Assembly: GCF_023150065.1 (NCBI RefSeq)
Contig: NZ_JAKLLN010000007.1
Span: 143,410 to 207,409 of the forward strand
Origin: Zoogloea sp.
GTDB taxonomy: Bacteria; Pseudomonadota; Gammaproteobacteria; Burkholderiales; Rhodocyclaceae
Reading direction: 5' to 3'
Length of the DNA stretch: 64,000 nucleotides
The first letter of the stretch is position 1; the number at the start of each line of letters is the position of its first letter. This document shows, piece after piece, positions 11,345 through 21,100 of this stretch. Under the pieces are notes generated by a model. It was not told the DNA's origin, did no database searches, and was given only the letters and a program-made list of their open reading frames with translations. The translations under genes were made by a program, and so were the position numbers.

Positions 11345-12595
11345 TCAGGCCGGAGCGCCCTTGCGGCTATAGGTACGTGCTACATACCTTTCAATGATGG
11401 TCTTGAATTCACTGGCGATGTTGTCGCCACGCAGGGTCAGGGTCTTCACCCCATCCTCGAAGACCGGTGCGGCCGGCGACTCACCGGTGCCCGGCAGGGA
11501 AATGCCAATGTTGGCATGCTTGCTCTCGCCCGGGCCGTTCACGATGCAGCCCATCACGGCAAGGGTCATGTTCTCGACACCATCGAACTGCTCACGCCAG
11601 ATCGGCATGTTGTCGCGAACATAGCTCTGCACATCGGAAGCCAGTTCCTGGAACAGGGTGCTGGTGGTGCGACCGCAGCCCGGGCAGGCCGTGACCATGG
11701 GCGTAAACGCCCGCAGACCCATGGTCTGGAGGATCTCCTGGGCAACGATGACCTCCTGGCTGCGGCTTCCGTTGGGTTCCGGCGTCAGGGACACGCGGAT
11801 GGTGTCGCCGATGCCCTCCTGCAGCAGCACGGCAAGTGCCGCAGTGGAGCCGACGATGCCCTTTGAGCCCATGCCAGCCTCGGTCAGCCCCAGGTGCAAC
11901 GGGTAGTCGCACTTCGCCGCCAGATCTCGATAGACGGCGATCAGGTCCTGCACGCTGCTGACCTTGGCCGACAGGATGATCTTGTCACCCCCCAGCCCGT
12001 ACTCCTCCGCCTTCGCTGCCGACTCGAGGGCCGAAGTGACCAGCGCTTCACGCATGACGGCACCGGCGTCCCGGGGAATCGCCCGGCGGGCGTTCTCGTC
12101 CATGATCCGCGCCAGCACGGACTGGTCGAGGCTGCCCCAATTGACACCGATGCGCACCGGCTTGTCGAAGCGGCAAGCCATCTCGACGATGGAGGCGAAC
12201 TGGGTGTCACGCTTGGCGCCCTGCCCCACGTTACCCGGATTGATGCGGAACTTGGCAAGGGCTTCGGCACAGGCCGGGTTGTCGGCCAGCAGCTTGTGCC
12301 CGTTGTAGTGAAAATCCCCTACCAGCGGAACATCCAGATTCATGGACAGGAGCTTGTCCCGGATTTTGGGTACGGCCTTTGCCGCTTCATCGTTATTGAC
12401 GGTGATGCGAACCAGCTCCGAACCCGCCCGGGCAAGCTGGGCCACTTGCATCGAAGTCGCGAAATCGTCGGCCGTGTCGGTGTTGGTCATGGACTGCACG
12501 ACAATCGGGCCGCCGGACCCCACCACCACCTGGCCAATCCGCACATCACGGGTAATACGACGAACGGCTGCCCGCCCGGAAAGAAGAAGATCCAT
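11345..12595 (-). CDS. ispG: 4-hydroxy-3-methylbut-2-enyl diphosphate synthase
   Basis: IspG converts MEcPP to HMBPP in the MEP isoprenoid pathway, using a [4Fe-4S] cluster. The 416-aa protein has the N-terminal barrel ([11 protein letters not shown]) and the C-terminal cluster domain with ligands in CPGCGR and [10 protein letters not shown]. Length and motifs are those of the short bacterial form. It is 11 bases downstream of rodZ and 36 bases upstream of hisS. Confidence 0.98.
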   Translation of the reverse strand: MDLLLSGRAAVRRITRDVRIGQVVVGSGGPIVVQSMTNTDTADDFATSMQVAQLARAGSELVRITVNNDEAAKAVPKIRDKLLSMNLDVPLVGDFHYNGHKLLADNPACAEALAKFRINPGNVGQGAKRDTQFASIVEMACRFDKPVRIGVNWGSLDQSVLARIMDENARRAIPRDAGAVMREALVTSALESAAKAEEYGLGGDKIILSAKVSSVQDLIAVYRDLAAKCDYPLHLGLTEAGMGSKGIVGSTAALAVLLQEGIGDTIRVSLTPEPNGSRSQEVIVAQEILQTMGLRAFTPMVTACPGCGRTTSTLFQELASDVQSYVRDNMPIWREQFDGVENMTLAVMGCIVNGPGESKHANIGISLPGTGESPAAPVFEDGVKTLTLRGDNIASEFKTIIERYVARTYSRKGAPA

Positions 12596-12606
12596 GGTTT
12601 CTGCCC

Positions 12607-13512
12607 TCAGTCCAGCTTGAGACGGGCAACCGTCACCTTGGTAGAAGCACTCAGATTGACCGGGGTACCGTTACGCTCGAGCTTCACGTAACGGGCATTA
12701 CCGACAACCAGTGAAAACGGGGCACGCGCTTCGACCTGCTCCCGGGAACCCGCCTTGCCGAGGCGGGAGAAAATGATCTTCCCGCCGGCGTCCTTGATCT
12801 CGACCCAGGCATCCTGGCTGAAATCGAACACCAGCCGGTCTACGCCATCGGCGGGCTTCGCTGCCTCAACGGCAGCCGGCGCAGCAACCGCTGCGGCTTG
12901 CGCGGCCACAACGGGCGCGGCCGGGGCTGCCTGCGGAGCCACGGCCACCTCAGCCGGGGTTGCGACGACCGGACCAAGTGGCACGGCAGTGACCGTCTCC
13001 CCCGATGGAGCAGGCTCGGACTGCGGCGCCGCTTCAACGGGAGCAGGAAGGCTGGCGGCGAGTTCTTCGGTCGGTTTCGACCGCAGGGTGTCGTAATACC
13101 AGCCCGCCACCACCACCCCGAGCAGCGCCAGGGCAGCGAGGATGCCGGGGATCACGGAACGACGGAAACGACCGCGGCCAATCTCGGGCATCTCCCCCTG
13201 GGCGTTGGAGCTGGGCGCCAGCTCCACGTCGGCATCGGCTTCCGGCGGCTCGAGCTGGGCCAGAAAGGGGGCCGGATCAATCTTGAGGAGGCGGGCGTAG
13301 TTGCGCAGGAAACCACGGGTGAAGGCAAAGCCCGGCAGCAGGTCGAAACGCCCCGCTTCGAGAGCTTCGATCTGACGCGGGTTGAGCTTCAGGGCATGTG
13401 CCACTTCGGAAATGCTGAGCCCTTGAGCCTCACGGGTACGGCGCAGGCCATCCCCGGCCCGAAATTCTTCGACCGGATTCGGGGAAGACGTCAAAGCTTG
13501 AGAATCTGTCAC
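12607..13512 (-). CDS. rodZ: Cell-shape protein RodZ
   Basis: RodZ links MreB filaments to the elongation machinery. The 301-aa protein has an N-terminal Cro-like helix-turn-helix (residues ~20-85, [26 protein letters not shown]), one membrane helix (~residues 117-136), a periplasmic Ala/Pro-rich linker, and a C-terminal DUF4115 beta domain ([21 protein letters not shown]). The start overlaps the pilF stop by four bases, so they are translationally coupled. Confidence 0.93.
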   Translation of the reverse strand: MTDSQALTSSPNPVEEFRAGDGLRRTREAQGLSISEVAHALKLNPRQIEALEAGRFDLLPGFAFTRGFLRNYARLLKIDPAPFLAQLEPPEADADVELAPSSNAQGEMPEIGRGRFRRSVIPGILAALALLGVVVAGWYYDTLRSKPTEELAASLPAPVEAAPQSEPAPSGETVTAVPLGPVVATPAEVAVAPQAAPAAPVVAAQAAAVAAPAAVEAAKPADGVDRLVFDFSQDAWVEIKDAGGKIIFSRLGKAGSREQVEARAPFSLVVGNARYVKLERNGTPVNLSASTKVTVARLKLD

Positions 13513-14300
13513 TGATACAACCCTTGCTGGAAAGCTTGATATTCAGGAGACGCAGGGAAGCGCCTGCGCAACTGCTGCACCAGGGCCGCTTCCGCCACCC
13601 TGTCACCGAGGCGGCGCTCGACGCGAACGCCGAGCCACAGACTTTCGGCGCTAGGCTCCCCACCCTCATGAAGGGCGGCAATATAACGCCGCGATGCCTC
13701 GTACGCCCCGCGTCGATAGGCAATGGCAGCCAGATGGTAGATGGCCTGGAGATTGGTCGCGTCCGTCTCGAGCGAACGGAGGAACTGCTCCTCGGCCGCC
13801 CGATCATTCTTCAGCCGCAGCTGACACAGCCCGGCATTGTTCAGGGCCCGGGCCGGGCTCTGGTAGTAAGGGTTGCGGGCGGCGGTGGTCAGGAGTTCGA
13901 GCCCCGCCCGCTCCTTGCCGACGGAGCACAGAAACCAGCCGTAGGAATTCATCACTTCCGGATCGCCCGGAGCAAGACGCATGGCGTGGGCAAAATTGGC
14001 CTCCGCAATCTCGTTCTCCTCGAGGAACATATGCACCTGCCCCATCAGCTGATAGACCGGGGCGTAGCCGGAGTCGTAGGCGGCGGCGACGCGGGCTTCG
14101 TCAAGGGCCACACCAAAGCGACCGGCCTGGAAATACGCCTGACCGAGTTCCACGTGCACCTTGGCCTTGCGCCTGCCGTCGCTCTGCACCGGCTGCTCGG
14201 AAACAGGGCGCTCCAGACGCGCCACACCGCCCGGAATCTGCGGCCCCGCACAGGCAGACAGCAACAGCGGAGCAGAAAGAAGCAGCACAAGGCGTTTCAC
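13509..14300 (-). CDS. pilF: Type IV pilus pilotin lipoprotein PilF/PilW
   Basis: PilF helps the PilQ secretin assemble in the outer membrane. The 263-aa protein has a lipoprotein signal peptide with lipobox LSAC (Cys ~17) and TPR repeats over residues ~45-250, including AHAMRLAPGDPEVMNSYGWFLC, a sequence typical of this family. It sits two bases after rlmN and overlaps rodZ. The order rlmN-pilF-rodZ is conserved across beta- and gammaproteobacteria. Confidence 0.92.
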   Translation of the reverse strand: MKRLVLLLSAPLLLSACAGPQIPGGVARLERPVSEQPVQSDGRRKAKVHVELGQAYFQAGRFGVALDEARVAAAYDSGYAPVYQLMGQVHMFLEENEIAEANFAHAMRLAPGDPEVMNSYGWFLCSVGKERAGLELLTTAARNPYYQSPARALNNAGLCQLRLKNDRAAEEQFLRSLETDATNLQAIYHLAAIAYRRGAYEASRRYIAALHEGGEPSAESLWLGVRVERRLGDRVAEAALVQQLRRRFPASPEYQAFQQGLYQ

Positions 14301-14302
14301 GC

Positions 14303-15397
14303 TCAGGCCTCCTGGATCGGCACGATGCGCGTCGTGCGACGGGTCTTGTCCTGCACCTGGCCGGCCAGCTGCCCGCAGGCCGCATCCACGTCGTCACCGC
14401 GGGTCTTGCGGGTGGTGGTCACAATGCCTGCATCAATGAGGATCTCGGCGAAACGCCTGATCCGCGGTGCCGGCGAACGCTCGAAGCCGGAGCCCGGGAA
14501 GGGATTGAACGGGATGAGGTTGAACTTGCAGGGTACATCCCGCACGAGGGCAACCAGCTCCCGGGCATGGGCATCGGAATCGTTGATGCCGTCCAGCATC
14601 ACATATTCGAAGGTGATGAAATCCCGCGGCGCCTTCTCGAGGTAGCGCCGGCAGGCAGCCATCAGCTCGCGCAGGGGGTACTTCTGATTGATCGGCACCA
14701 GCTTGTCCCGCAGGGCGTCATTGGACGCGTGCAGGGACACGGCGAGGGCCGTGGGGCAGGCGTCGCGCAGACGATCCATGGCGGGCACGATGCCTGACGT
14801 GGATACGGTGACGCGCCGCCGGGACAAACCGTAGGCGTTGTCGTCGAGCATCAGCTTCAGGGCTGACACGACGTTGTCAAAGTTGGCAAGGGGCTCGCCC
14901 ATGCCCATCATCACCACATTGCTGATGACCCGCTCACCGTCGCCATTGGCGCCCAGCATGCGATTGGCCAGCCACAGCTGGCCGATGATCTCGGCAGCAC
15001 TCAGGTTTCGGTTGAAACCCTGCTTGCCGGTCGAACAGAAGGCGCAATCGAGGGCACAACCAGCCTGGGAGGAGATGCACAGGGTGCCGCGGTTGGTTTC
15101 GGGAATGAACACCGTTTCAACCGCATTGGCATTGCCCACGTCCAGCAGCCACTTGCGCGTGCCGTCCGTGGAGACGCTGTCACGCACCGGCACCGGCGGC
15201 GTGATGCAGGCCGTCCCTGCGAGCTTGGCCCGCAGGGACTTGGCCACGTCGGTCATCTGATCGAAATCGGTGGCGCCAAATCGGTGCACCCAACGGAGCA
15301 CCTGCTTGGCACGGAATGGTTTCTCACCCTGCTGGACAAACCAGTCGGTGAGGGCTTCGGCATCGAAATCGAGGAGATTGACCACGGGTAGTTCCAT
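14303..15397 (-). CDS. rlmN: 23S rRNA/tRNA (adenine-C2) methyltransferase
   Basis: RlmN is a radical SAM enzyme that methylates C2 of A2503 in 23S rRNA and A37 of some tRNAs. The 364-aa protein holds the cluster motif CALDCAFC, the SAM-binding [12 protein letters not shown], and a C-terminal catalytic cysteine in AACGQLAG. It is the second gene of the run, 45 bases after ndk. Confidence 0.98.
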   Translation of the reverse strand: MELPVVNLLDFDAEALTDWFVQQGEKPFRAKQVLRWVHRFGATDFDQMTDVAKSLRAKLAGTACITPPVPVRDSVSTDGTRKWLLDVGNANAVETVFIPETNRGTLCISSQAGCALDCAFCSTGKQGFNRNLSAAEIIGQLWLANRMLGANGDGERVISNVVMMGMGEPLANFDNVVSALKLMLDDNAYGLSRRRVTVSTSGIVPAMDRLRDACPTALAVSLHASNDALRDKLVPINQKYPLRELMAACRRYLEKAPRDFITFEYVMLDGINDSDAHARELVALVRDVPCKFNLIPFNPFPGSGFERSPAPRIRRFAEILIDAGIVTTTRKTRGDDVDAACGQLAGQVQDKTRRTTRIVPIQEA

Positions 15398-15442
15398 CCT
15401 TGGCAGCGGGAAGAAGGGTTTTCATCCCGCAACCAGAGATCA

Positions 15443-15868
15443 TCAACGGCTGTAAACGTTCATGCCGGGGAAGAAGAAAGCAACTTCCACAGCAGCGGTT
15501 TCGGGGGCATCGGAGCCATGCACAGCGTTGGCGTCGATGGATTCGGCGAAGTCGGCGCGAATGGTGCCCTTGTCGGCCTTCTTCGGGTCGGTGGCGCCCA
15601 TCAGCTCACGGTTCTTGGCGATGGCGTTCTCGCCTTCCAGAGCCTGAATCATCACCGGGCCGGAAGTCATGAAGGAGACCAGATCCTTGAAGAAGGGGCG
15701 CTCCTTGTGCACGGCGTAGAACTCACCGGCTTCGCGCTCGGAGAGGTGCACAAGCTTGGCGGCGATGATCTTGAGGCCGGCGTTTTCGAAACGGGCGTAG
15801 ATCTGGCCGATCACGTTCTTGGCGACGGCGTCGGGTTTGATGATGGACAGGGTGCGTTCAATGGCCAT
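15443..15868 (-). CDS. ndk: Nucleoside diphosphate kinase
   Basis: Ndk transfers the gamma phosphate between nucleoside triphosphates and diphosphates. The 141-aa protein starts [14 protein letters not shown] and has the active-site histidine in [10 protein letters not shown], both family signatures. The start at 15868 is set by that conserved N-terminus and a GGAG ribosome site; the upstream open frame is not coding. It is the first gene of the long housekeeping run. Confidence 0.98.
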   Translation of the reverse strand: MAIERTLSIIKPDAVAKNVIGQIYARFENAGLKIIAAKLVHLSEREAGEFYAVHKERPFFKDLVSFMTSGPVMIQALEGENAIAKNRELMGATDPKKADKGTIRADFAESIDANAVHGSDAPETAAVEVAFFFPGMNVYSR

Positions 15869-15917
15869 GAGGCAGACTCCAGTGAGACAAAGGATGATCG
15901 AAAAACTCAAGAGCGGA

Positions 15918-15926
15918 ATTTTAGCA
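15918..15926 (-). promoter_or_regulatory. Probable extended -10 promoter of ndk
   Basis: On the minus strand TGCTAAAAT (TG-N-TAAAAT) lies about 50 bases before the ndk start. No good -35 is visible, as is usual for extended -10 promoters. The call rests on the motif and position alone. Confidence 0.45.
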
Positions 15927-16032
15927 GGTTGGCGCTGCAGAACGGCGCTTTTCAACGCACGAGGCTCAACGCAACCCGATCAAAGGGGCTGGAAGGCGCT
16001 GGCGTGACGACCCCGGGGGCGGGGCGAGGACG

Positions 16033-16059
16033 AAAAAAAAGGGTGCGCATCGCGCACCC
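16033..16059 (-). terminator. Strong Rho-independent terminator
   Basis: On the minus strand GGGTGCGC-GAT-GCGCACCC is followed by eight T residues. The stem has eight G/C-rich pairs. It would end the candidate small RNA and any read-through from ccoS. The opposite strand has no T tract. Confidence 0.85.
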
Positions 16060-16143
16060 CCAACCCCAACAGAGAGACTTCAGTCTTGGCGCTATCGCAC
16101 CAGGAAAACGCATTTTGTTGCTCGTGTTTGCGTCTTCAACCTG
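16033..16143 (-). ncRNA. Candidate Fnr-activated small RNA (~110 nt)
   Basis: No gene occupies this stretch. A transcript starting near 16143 from the Fnr-type promoter at 16150-16191 would end at a strong terminator at 16033-16059. It could form two small hairpins (GGUGC-GAUA-GCGCC and AGAC-UGAA-GUCU), then a single-stranded U/G-rich stretch, then the terminator stem with U8, a layout suited to Hfq binding. Length, Fnr control and leaderless start resemble E. coli FnrS in design. Homology is not claimed. No open frame of note lies within it. Confidence 0.55.
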
Positions 16144-16149
16144 AAGCGA

Positions 16150-16191
16150 AGTATGCGCATCTCCCTGCCTGGGCGTCTTGATTTGGGTCAA
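16150..16191 (-). promoter_or_regulatory. Class II Fnr/Anr-type promoter
   Basis: TTGAT-TTGG-GTCAA in plus-strand reading (16178-16191) matches nine of the ten fixed bases of the Fnr consensus TTGAT-N4-ATCAA. On the minus strand exactly 22 bases separate it from CATACT (16150-16155), a 4-of-6 match to TATAAT. This is the spacing of an Fnr box centred at -41.5. The predicted start is near 16143. No protein gene follows within 270 bases. Confidence 0.65.
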
Positions 16192-16226
16192 AAACCCTGC
16201 AGATAGCGTGGTGAATTTTCACCCCG

Positions 16227-16421
16227 TCAGCGCGGTGCTGCATCCTCCCCGTCCTTGGCTGCGGGCTTCACCACCGGCGGCGCATCGTCATCGACGACGA
16301 CCCGGTAGCCCGGCCCCTCGAGGTCATCAAACTGACCGCTCCGCACCGACCACCAGAATACGACCCCGATCACGAAGACCAGCACGACTGAAAGGGGGAT
16401 CAGCAGGTAAAGACTTTCCAT
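16227..16421 (-). CDS. ccoS: Cytochrome cbb3 oxidase maturation protein CcoS
   Basis: A 64-aa protein with one N-terminal membrane helix (residues ~5-25), followed by the SGQFDDLEGPGYRVV block that defines the CcoS/FixS family. It is needed to insert heme and copper into the catalytic subunit of the high-affinity cbb3 oxidase. It starts 7 bases after ccoI, so the pair is one unit. Confidence 0.95.
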   Translation of the reverse strand: MESLYLLIPLSVVLVFVIGVVFWWSVRSGQFDDLEGPGYRVVVDDDAPPVVKPAAKDGEDAAPR

Positions 16422-16428
16422 GGGGCCC

Positions 16429-18915
16429 TCAGCGGGGAAGCCTGCGCTGCAGGCGCAGGGCGTTCAAAACAACGAAGAGCGAACTCGCCGACATGCCGAT
16501 ACCGGCCATCCAGGGCGTGACAAGCCCGAACATGGCAAGGGGCACGGCGGTGAAATTATAGGCAAACGACCACCACAGATTCTGCCGGATGATGGTCAGC
16601 GCCCGACGGGACAGGGTCACGCCCTCCGCAAGGGAAGCAAGATGACCGCTCAGCAGGACGATATCCGCCTGGTTGCGGGCAAGATCGGTGCCCCCGCCCA
16701 TGGCCACCGAGACCTGCGCCTGAGCCAGGACCGGCGCGTCATTCACCCCATCGCCCACCATGGCGATCACGGCATCACCCTTCTGCAAGGCAAGCAGGCC
16801 GCGGTGCTTGTCTTCGGGGGTCATGGCACCAAGCGCCTGGGCAACCCCCAGGCGTCGCCCAAGTTCCTCCACTGTCGAAGGCGTGTCGCCGCTGAAGATG
16901 GACAGCGCGATACCCTTGCCGCGCAAGGAATCGAACGCCGCAGGACAATCGTCCCGCAGGCCATCCGACAGGGTGAAACCCGCGAGCCAGCCTTGCGCCG
17001 AGCCGAGCGCAATGACCGTCCGTCCGGAACGCTCATCTTCGAGCAGGACGTCCGGCACCGGCACACCGGTCAGATCGGCCACGAAGGTCGGCCTGCCGAT
17101 GCGATAGCCCACCCCGTCAAGCGAGCCCGACACACCCTGCCCTGTCGTCGCCGCCAGCCCGCTGATTGCCGGCAAGCCCACTGCTCCGGCACGCAGGCGC
17201 AGGGCCGCGGCGATGGCATGCTCCGACCCCTGCTCAAGCGCAGCCGCCAGGGCCAGCACGGCGGCTTCGTCGGCACCGCCCAACAGGCGGATCTGCTCGA
17301 CACGCATCTCTCCGTAGGTGAGCGTGCCCGTCTTGTCGAACACAAAATGGCTGGCCCGGGCCAGTGCCTCGATGGCATGCCCACGGGTCACCAGCACACC
17401 CATCCGCGCCAGGGCGTCGGTGGCCACCGTAAGGGCCACTGGAGTGGCCAGGGAAAGTGCGCAGGGGCAGCTCACCACCAGTACCGAAACGAACACCCAC
17501 AAAGCCCGGTCCGGGTCGGTCCACCACCACCAGGCAGCGGTCACCACCGAGAGCACCAGCAGGGCCACGATGAAATAAGCCGCTACACGATCGGCCTGCT
17601 GGACCACCCGGGGCTTTTCGGCGGAGGCCCGCTCCATGAGGTGCCGGATCGCCGCCAAACGGGTGTTCTCACCGGTGCGACTGACACTCACCACCAGCGG
17701 GCTGCCGCTATTGACGCTGCCCCCCGTGACGTCGGCACCCGGCCCCTTGGCCACGGGCCGGCTCTCGCCCGTCAGCAGTGCCTCGTTGGCCTCACTGTGC
17801 CCTTCAATGACGACCCCATCCACCGGCATCGTCTCCCCTGGCTTAACCCGGATGACGTCCCCGGGGCTCAGCTGCGACACCGGCACCCGTTCACCGTCGG
17901 GCAAGGGATAGGCCGCCAGGCGCTCGGCGAAGGCCGGGATCACCTTGCCCAGCTCCTCCACCCCGCGCACGGCCTTCTGGCGCGCCAGCATCTCCACATA
18001 GCGCCCGCACAGCAGAAAGAAGACGAACATCGTCACCGAGTCGAAATAGACCTCCCCCTTGCCGGTGAAGGTGGCCCAGCAACTCGCCACGAAGGCTGCC
18101 CCCACACCGAGGGCGACGGGCACGTCCATGCCCAAGCGGCGCAGGCGTACATCGCGCAGGGCGTGACTGAAGAAAGGGGCAGCGGAATACAGCACCACCG
18201 GTGCGGTGAGGATCAGGCTGGCCCAGCGCATCAGCAGTTCGATGTCGGCAGTCATGTCGCCCGGGTCGGCCACGTACACCGGGAAGGCGTACATCATCAC
18301 CTGCATCATGCCAAAGCCGGCCACGAACAGGCGCCACAGGGCCGAGCGGCGCTCGCGCTGGGAGATCTGTTCGGAGCGGGCGGCATCGTAAGGATAGGCC
18401 CGGTATCCGATGGCCTGGATGGCACCCAGGATGTCGGAGAGCTTTATCTTCCGCTCGTCCCAGCGCACCCTTGCACGCCGGGTGGCGTAGTTGATATCGA
18501 CAGCGATCACCCCCGGCTGATGCGCCACATGCTGCTCGTTCAGCCAGATGCAGGCCGCACAGGTGATGCCCTCCAGGATCAGGTCCGCTTCCCGGTCGTG
18601 CTCGCCGATAGGCTTGACAAAGCCTTTCTGGAAATCCGGATGATCAAAGAGGCCAAGCTCCTTGAGCTCGTCCGGCATGGCCTCGCGGGCCTGCTCGGGC
18701 AGGGTGTCGCGGCGCTTGTAGTAGTCCACCAGCCCGCTGCTCACGATGGACTGGGCAACGGCCTGACAGCCGGTACAACACATCTGATGGGGCGTGCCGT
18801 CGATCTCCACCGGGAGATCCACCTCGGCGGGGATGGGCAAGCCGCAGTGATAACAGTCGTGCTCGGACGACGGGAGGGATTCGGACAACGCAGGCCTCAC
18901 AGACGACACACGCAA
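16429..18915 (-). CDS. ccoI: Cu+-exporting P1B ATPase for cbb3 oxidase assembly (CcoI/FixI)
   Basis: CcoI moves copper out of the cytosol to supply the CuB centre of cbb3 oxidase. The 828-aa protein has N-terminal metal-binding cysteines (CYHCGLPIP, CCTGCQ), an HMA-like domain with CAACIWLNEQH, and eight expected membrane helices including the copper-path motif SCPCALSLATP. The phosphorylation site DKTGTLT, TGES and GDGVNDAP are present. It apparently starts at TTG (18915); GTG codons at 18909 and 18900 are alternatives. No ccoNOQP or ccoGH genes are adjacent, since the preceding genes are a TRAP operon closed by a terminator. Confidence 0.94.
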   Translation of the reverse strand: MRVSSVRPALSESLPSSEHDCYHCGLPIPAEVDLPVEIDGTPHQMCCTGCQAVAQSIVSSGLVDYYKRRDTLPEQAREAMPDELKELGLFDHPDFQKGFVKPIGEHDREADLILEGITCAACIWLNEQHVAHQPGVIAVDINYATRRARVRWDERKIKLSDILGAIQAIGYRAYPYDAARSEQISQRERRSALWRLFVAGFGMMQVMMYAFPVYVADPGDMTADIELLMRWASLILTAPVVLYSAAPFFSHALRDVRLRRLGMDVPVALGVGAAFVASCWATFTGKGEVYFDSVTMFVFFLLCGRYVEMLARQKAVRGVEELGKVIPAFAERLAAYPLPDGERVPVSQLSPGDVIRVKPGETMPVDGVVIEGHSEANEALLTGESRPVAKGPGADVTGGSVNSGSPLVVSVSRTGENTRLAAIRHLMERASAEKPRVVQQADRVAAYFIVALLVLSVVTAAWWWWTDPDRALWVFVSVLVVSCPCALSLATPVALTVATDALARMGVLVTRGHAIEALARASHFVFDKTGTLTYGEMRVEQIRLLGGADEAAVLALAAALEQGSEHAIAAALRLRAGAVGLPAISGLAATTGQGVSGSLDGVGYRIGRPTFVADLTGVPVPDVLLEDERSGRTVIALGSAQGWLAGFTLSDGLRDDCPAAFDSLRGKGIALSIFSGDTPSTVEELGRRLGVAQALGAMTPEDKHRGLLALQKGDAVIAMVGDGVNDAPVLAQAQVSVAMGGGTDLARNQADIVLLSGHLASLAEGVTLSRRALTIIRQNLWWSFAYNFTAVPLAMFGLVTPWMAGIGMSASSLFVVLNALRLQRRLPR

Positions 18916-18984
18916 CCGGACGGCCGCGGTAAACGCGCTCTTTTATCACAAAGCGCAGGCCTGGCAAAACCTGCCCCAGGGCCC

Positions 18985-19021
18985 AAAAAACCGAAAGCGC
19001 GCCACCAGGGCGCGCTTTCGG
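18985..19021 (-). terminator. Terminator of the dctPQM operon
   Basis: On the minus strand a 12-13 bp stem (CCGAAAGCGCGCC with its complement, 5-base loop) is followed by TTTTTT. It lies 77 bases past the dctM stop and separates it from ccoI. Confidence 0.9.
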
Positions 19022-19097
19022 ACGTTTGGCCGGAAGAAATCAGATCATCGGGAGCCTGCTCGGAACACGGGCTTCCTGACTGATCGACCCATGCCCG

Positions 19098-20384
19098 TCA
19101 GGAGATCATCCCGAGCATGCGCGGGAACGACAGGGACAGATCAGGCCAGTAAGTCACGACGCCCAGGAAGACCAGCATCGACAGCAGCCACGGCCACACG
19201 GCCACGGTCAGCTCGGTGATGCCCATCTTGGTGATGCCCGAGGCCACGTACAGGTTCAGGCCCACCGGCGGGTGACACATGCCCACCTCCATGTTCACCA
19301 CCATGATGATGCCGAAGTGCACCGGGTCGATCCCCAGCTTCATCGCCACCGGGAACAGGATCGGCGCGAAGATCAGCACGATGGACGAGGGCTCCATGAA
19401 GTTGCCCGCCAGGAGCAGCAGCACGTTCACCGCCAGCAGGAAGGCGATCACGCCCAGGCCGTTGCCCAGCATCCACTCGGCCAGGGCCTGGGGGATGTTC
19501 TCGTTGGTCATGATGAAGCTGAACAACACGGCGTTGGTGATGATGTAGAGCAGCATCGCCGACATGTTGGCCGAGTTGAGCAGCACCTTGGGCACGTCCT
19601 TCAGGGGCATGTCCCGGTAGATGAACACGGCCACGAAGAAGGCGTACATGGCGCTCATGGCGGCCGCTTCGGTGGGGGTGAACATGCCGGTGTAGATCCC
19701 GCCCATCACCACCACGATCAACAGCAGCCCCCACACGGACTCCTTGAAGGCCTTCATCCGCTCGGCCGCACTGGCCTTGGGCTGGCGCGGGTAATCGAAC
19801 TTCTTCGCCCGGTACCAGGTCACGCCCCCGAGCACCGCTGCCAGGGCCAGGCCCGGCACCACGCCGGCCATGAACAGGGCGCCCACCGAGGTGTTGGTGG
19901 CCACCGAATACATCACCATGACGATGGAGGGCGGGATGAGGATGCCCAGCGCACCCGCGGTAGTGATGATGCCGGCCCCGAACTTGTTGGGGAACCCAGC
20001 CCGCACCATGGCCGGCAGCAGGATGGAGCCGATGGCCACCACGGTGGCCGGGCTGGAGCCGGACACGGCGGCAAACAGGGCACAGGCCAGCACGCCGGCC
20101 AGGCCCAGACCGCCGTACCAGTGGCCCACCATGGAGGTGGCGAAGTTGATCATCCGCTTGGCCACCCCGCCGTGAGTGAGGAAGTTGCCGGCCAGGATGA
20201 AGAACGGAATGGCCATGATCTCGAACTTCTCGATGCCGGTGAACAGCTTGAGCGCCACCGACTCCAGGGGGACCTGGGTCATCGTGAAGAGGAAGGACAG
20301 CACCGTGAGGCCGAGGGAAATGGAGATCGGCATCCCGGTCAACATCAGGGCCAGGAGCAGGCCAAAGATGATTGCGGCGTTCAT
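19098..20384 (-). CDS. dctM: TRAP transporter large permease DctM
   Basis: DctM is the 12-helix ion-coupled subunit of a tripartite TRAP importer. The 428-aa protein is hydrophobic throughout and has family signatures such as AIPFFILAGNFLTHGG and GCALF-like SGSSPATVVAIGSILLPAM. The start overlaps the dctQ stop by four bases. The likely substrates are C4-dicarboxylates such as succinate, fumarate and malate, judged from the full DctP/Q/M set and its two-component neighbours. Confidence 0.95.
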   Translation of the reverse strand: MNAAIIFGLLLALMLTGMPISISLGLTVLSFLFTMTQVPLESVALKLFTGIEKFEIMAIPFFILAGNFLTHGGVAKRMINFATSMVGHWYGGLGLAGVLACALFAAVSGSSPATVVAIGSILLPAMVRAGFPNKFGAGIITTAGALGILIPPSIVMVMYSVATNTSVGALFMAGVVPGLALAAVLGGVTWYRAKKFDYPRQPKASAAERMKAFKESVWGLLLIVVVMGGIYTGMFTPTEAAAMSAMYAFFVAVFIYRDMPLKDVPKVLLNSANMSAMLLYIITNAVLFSFIMTNENIPQALAEWMLGNGLGVIAFLLAVNVLLLLAGNFMEPSSIVLIFAPILFPVAMKLGIDPVHFGIIMVVNMEVGMCHPPVGLNLYVASGITKMGITELTVAVWPWLLSMLVFLGVVTYWPDLSLSFPRMLGMIS

Positions 20385-21070
20385 TTGCGGTCTCCTTCAC
20401 GATCACCCAGGGGGGTGTGCTTGAGGTCGTGGGCGTGGAGGTTGTCGTCCAGGGAGTAGGGGTTGGCGTTCACCGACGGGGCTTCGTCCTCCAGGCCGTC
20501 CACATGGCCGTGATCGTGATGGGGCAGCTCGCCGGTCTTGAGGAAACCCCAGGTCACCTGCAGGAAACGGAAGCACATCAGGCTGGAGCCCAGTGGGATG
20601 GCGCTATAGACGATCCAGGTGGGCCACTCCAGGTCGGGGGTGGTCGGGCCTTCGGGGATGTCGCCGATCTCGGCGCCGGTCATGTGCAGGAAGGCGTAGT
20701 GGGCGCCGTTCTCCCACACGAAGTGCCCCCCCAGGGTGGCAACGACGCCGGTGAAGAGCGCGCCGGCGAGCAGGCCGAAGATGATGAACTTGGCCCGGTT
20801 GCTGTCAGACAGGCGGTTGATCAGCACGTCGACGCCCACGTGGATGCCGGTGCGCACGCCATAGGCGGCGCCAAACTTGGCCATCCACACGAACATGATG
20901 ATGCACAGCTCCTGGGCCCAGCTGAAGTTGATGGACAGCAGCCAGTCCTGCAGTCCAGGAATGCTCTGGCTGGCCAGATAGCGGTGAACCACGGACAGAA
21001 AGATGATGGCCGTGGCCCCGCCCATCAGGAAGGTGATGATCCACTCTTCCAGGCGATCGAGTATTTTCAT
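20381..21070 (-). CDS. dctQ: TRAP transporter small permease DctQ
   Basis: The 229-aa protein has four predicted membrane helices. It begins KILDRLEEWIITFLMGGAT, the usual DctQ N-terminus, and contains the SWAQELCIIMFVWMAKFGAAYGVR segment of the family. It is longer than most DctQ proteins because of a ~60-residue hydrophilic loop and a charged C-terminal tail (HDHGHVDGLEDE...), a form seen in betaproteobacteria. The ATG at 21070 fits the family start. Confidence 0.92.
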   Translation of the reverse strand: MKILDRLEEWIITFLMGGATAIIFLSVVHRYLASQSIPGLQDWLLSINFSWAQELCIIMFVWMAKFGAAYGVRTGIHVGVDVLINRLSDSNRAKFIIFGLLAGALFTGVVATLGGHFVWENGAHYAFLHMTGAEIGDIPEGPTTPDLEWPTWIVYSAIPLGSSLMCFRFLQVTWGFLKTGELPHHDHGHVDGLEDEAPSVNANPYSLDDNLHAHDLKHTPLGDREGDRK

Positions 21071-21100
21071 GATGAATCCTCGCAGAGAAGTGCGATTGGA

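Noticed and set aside
16420-19083. Open frame of 887 codons on the plus strand
   Set aside because: It is the antisense shadow of ccoI, with arginine/histidine-rich, domain-free sequence.
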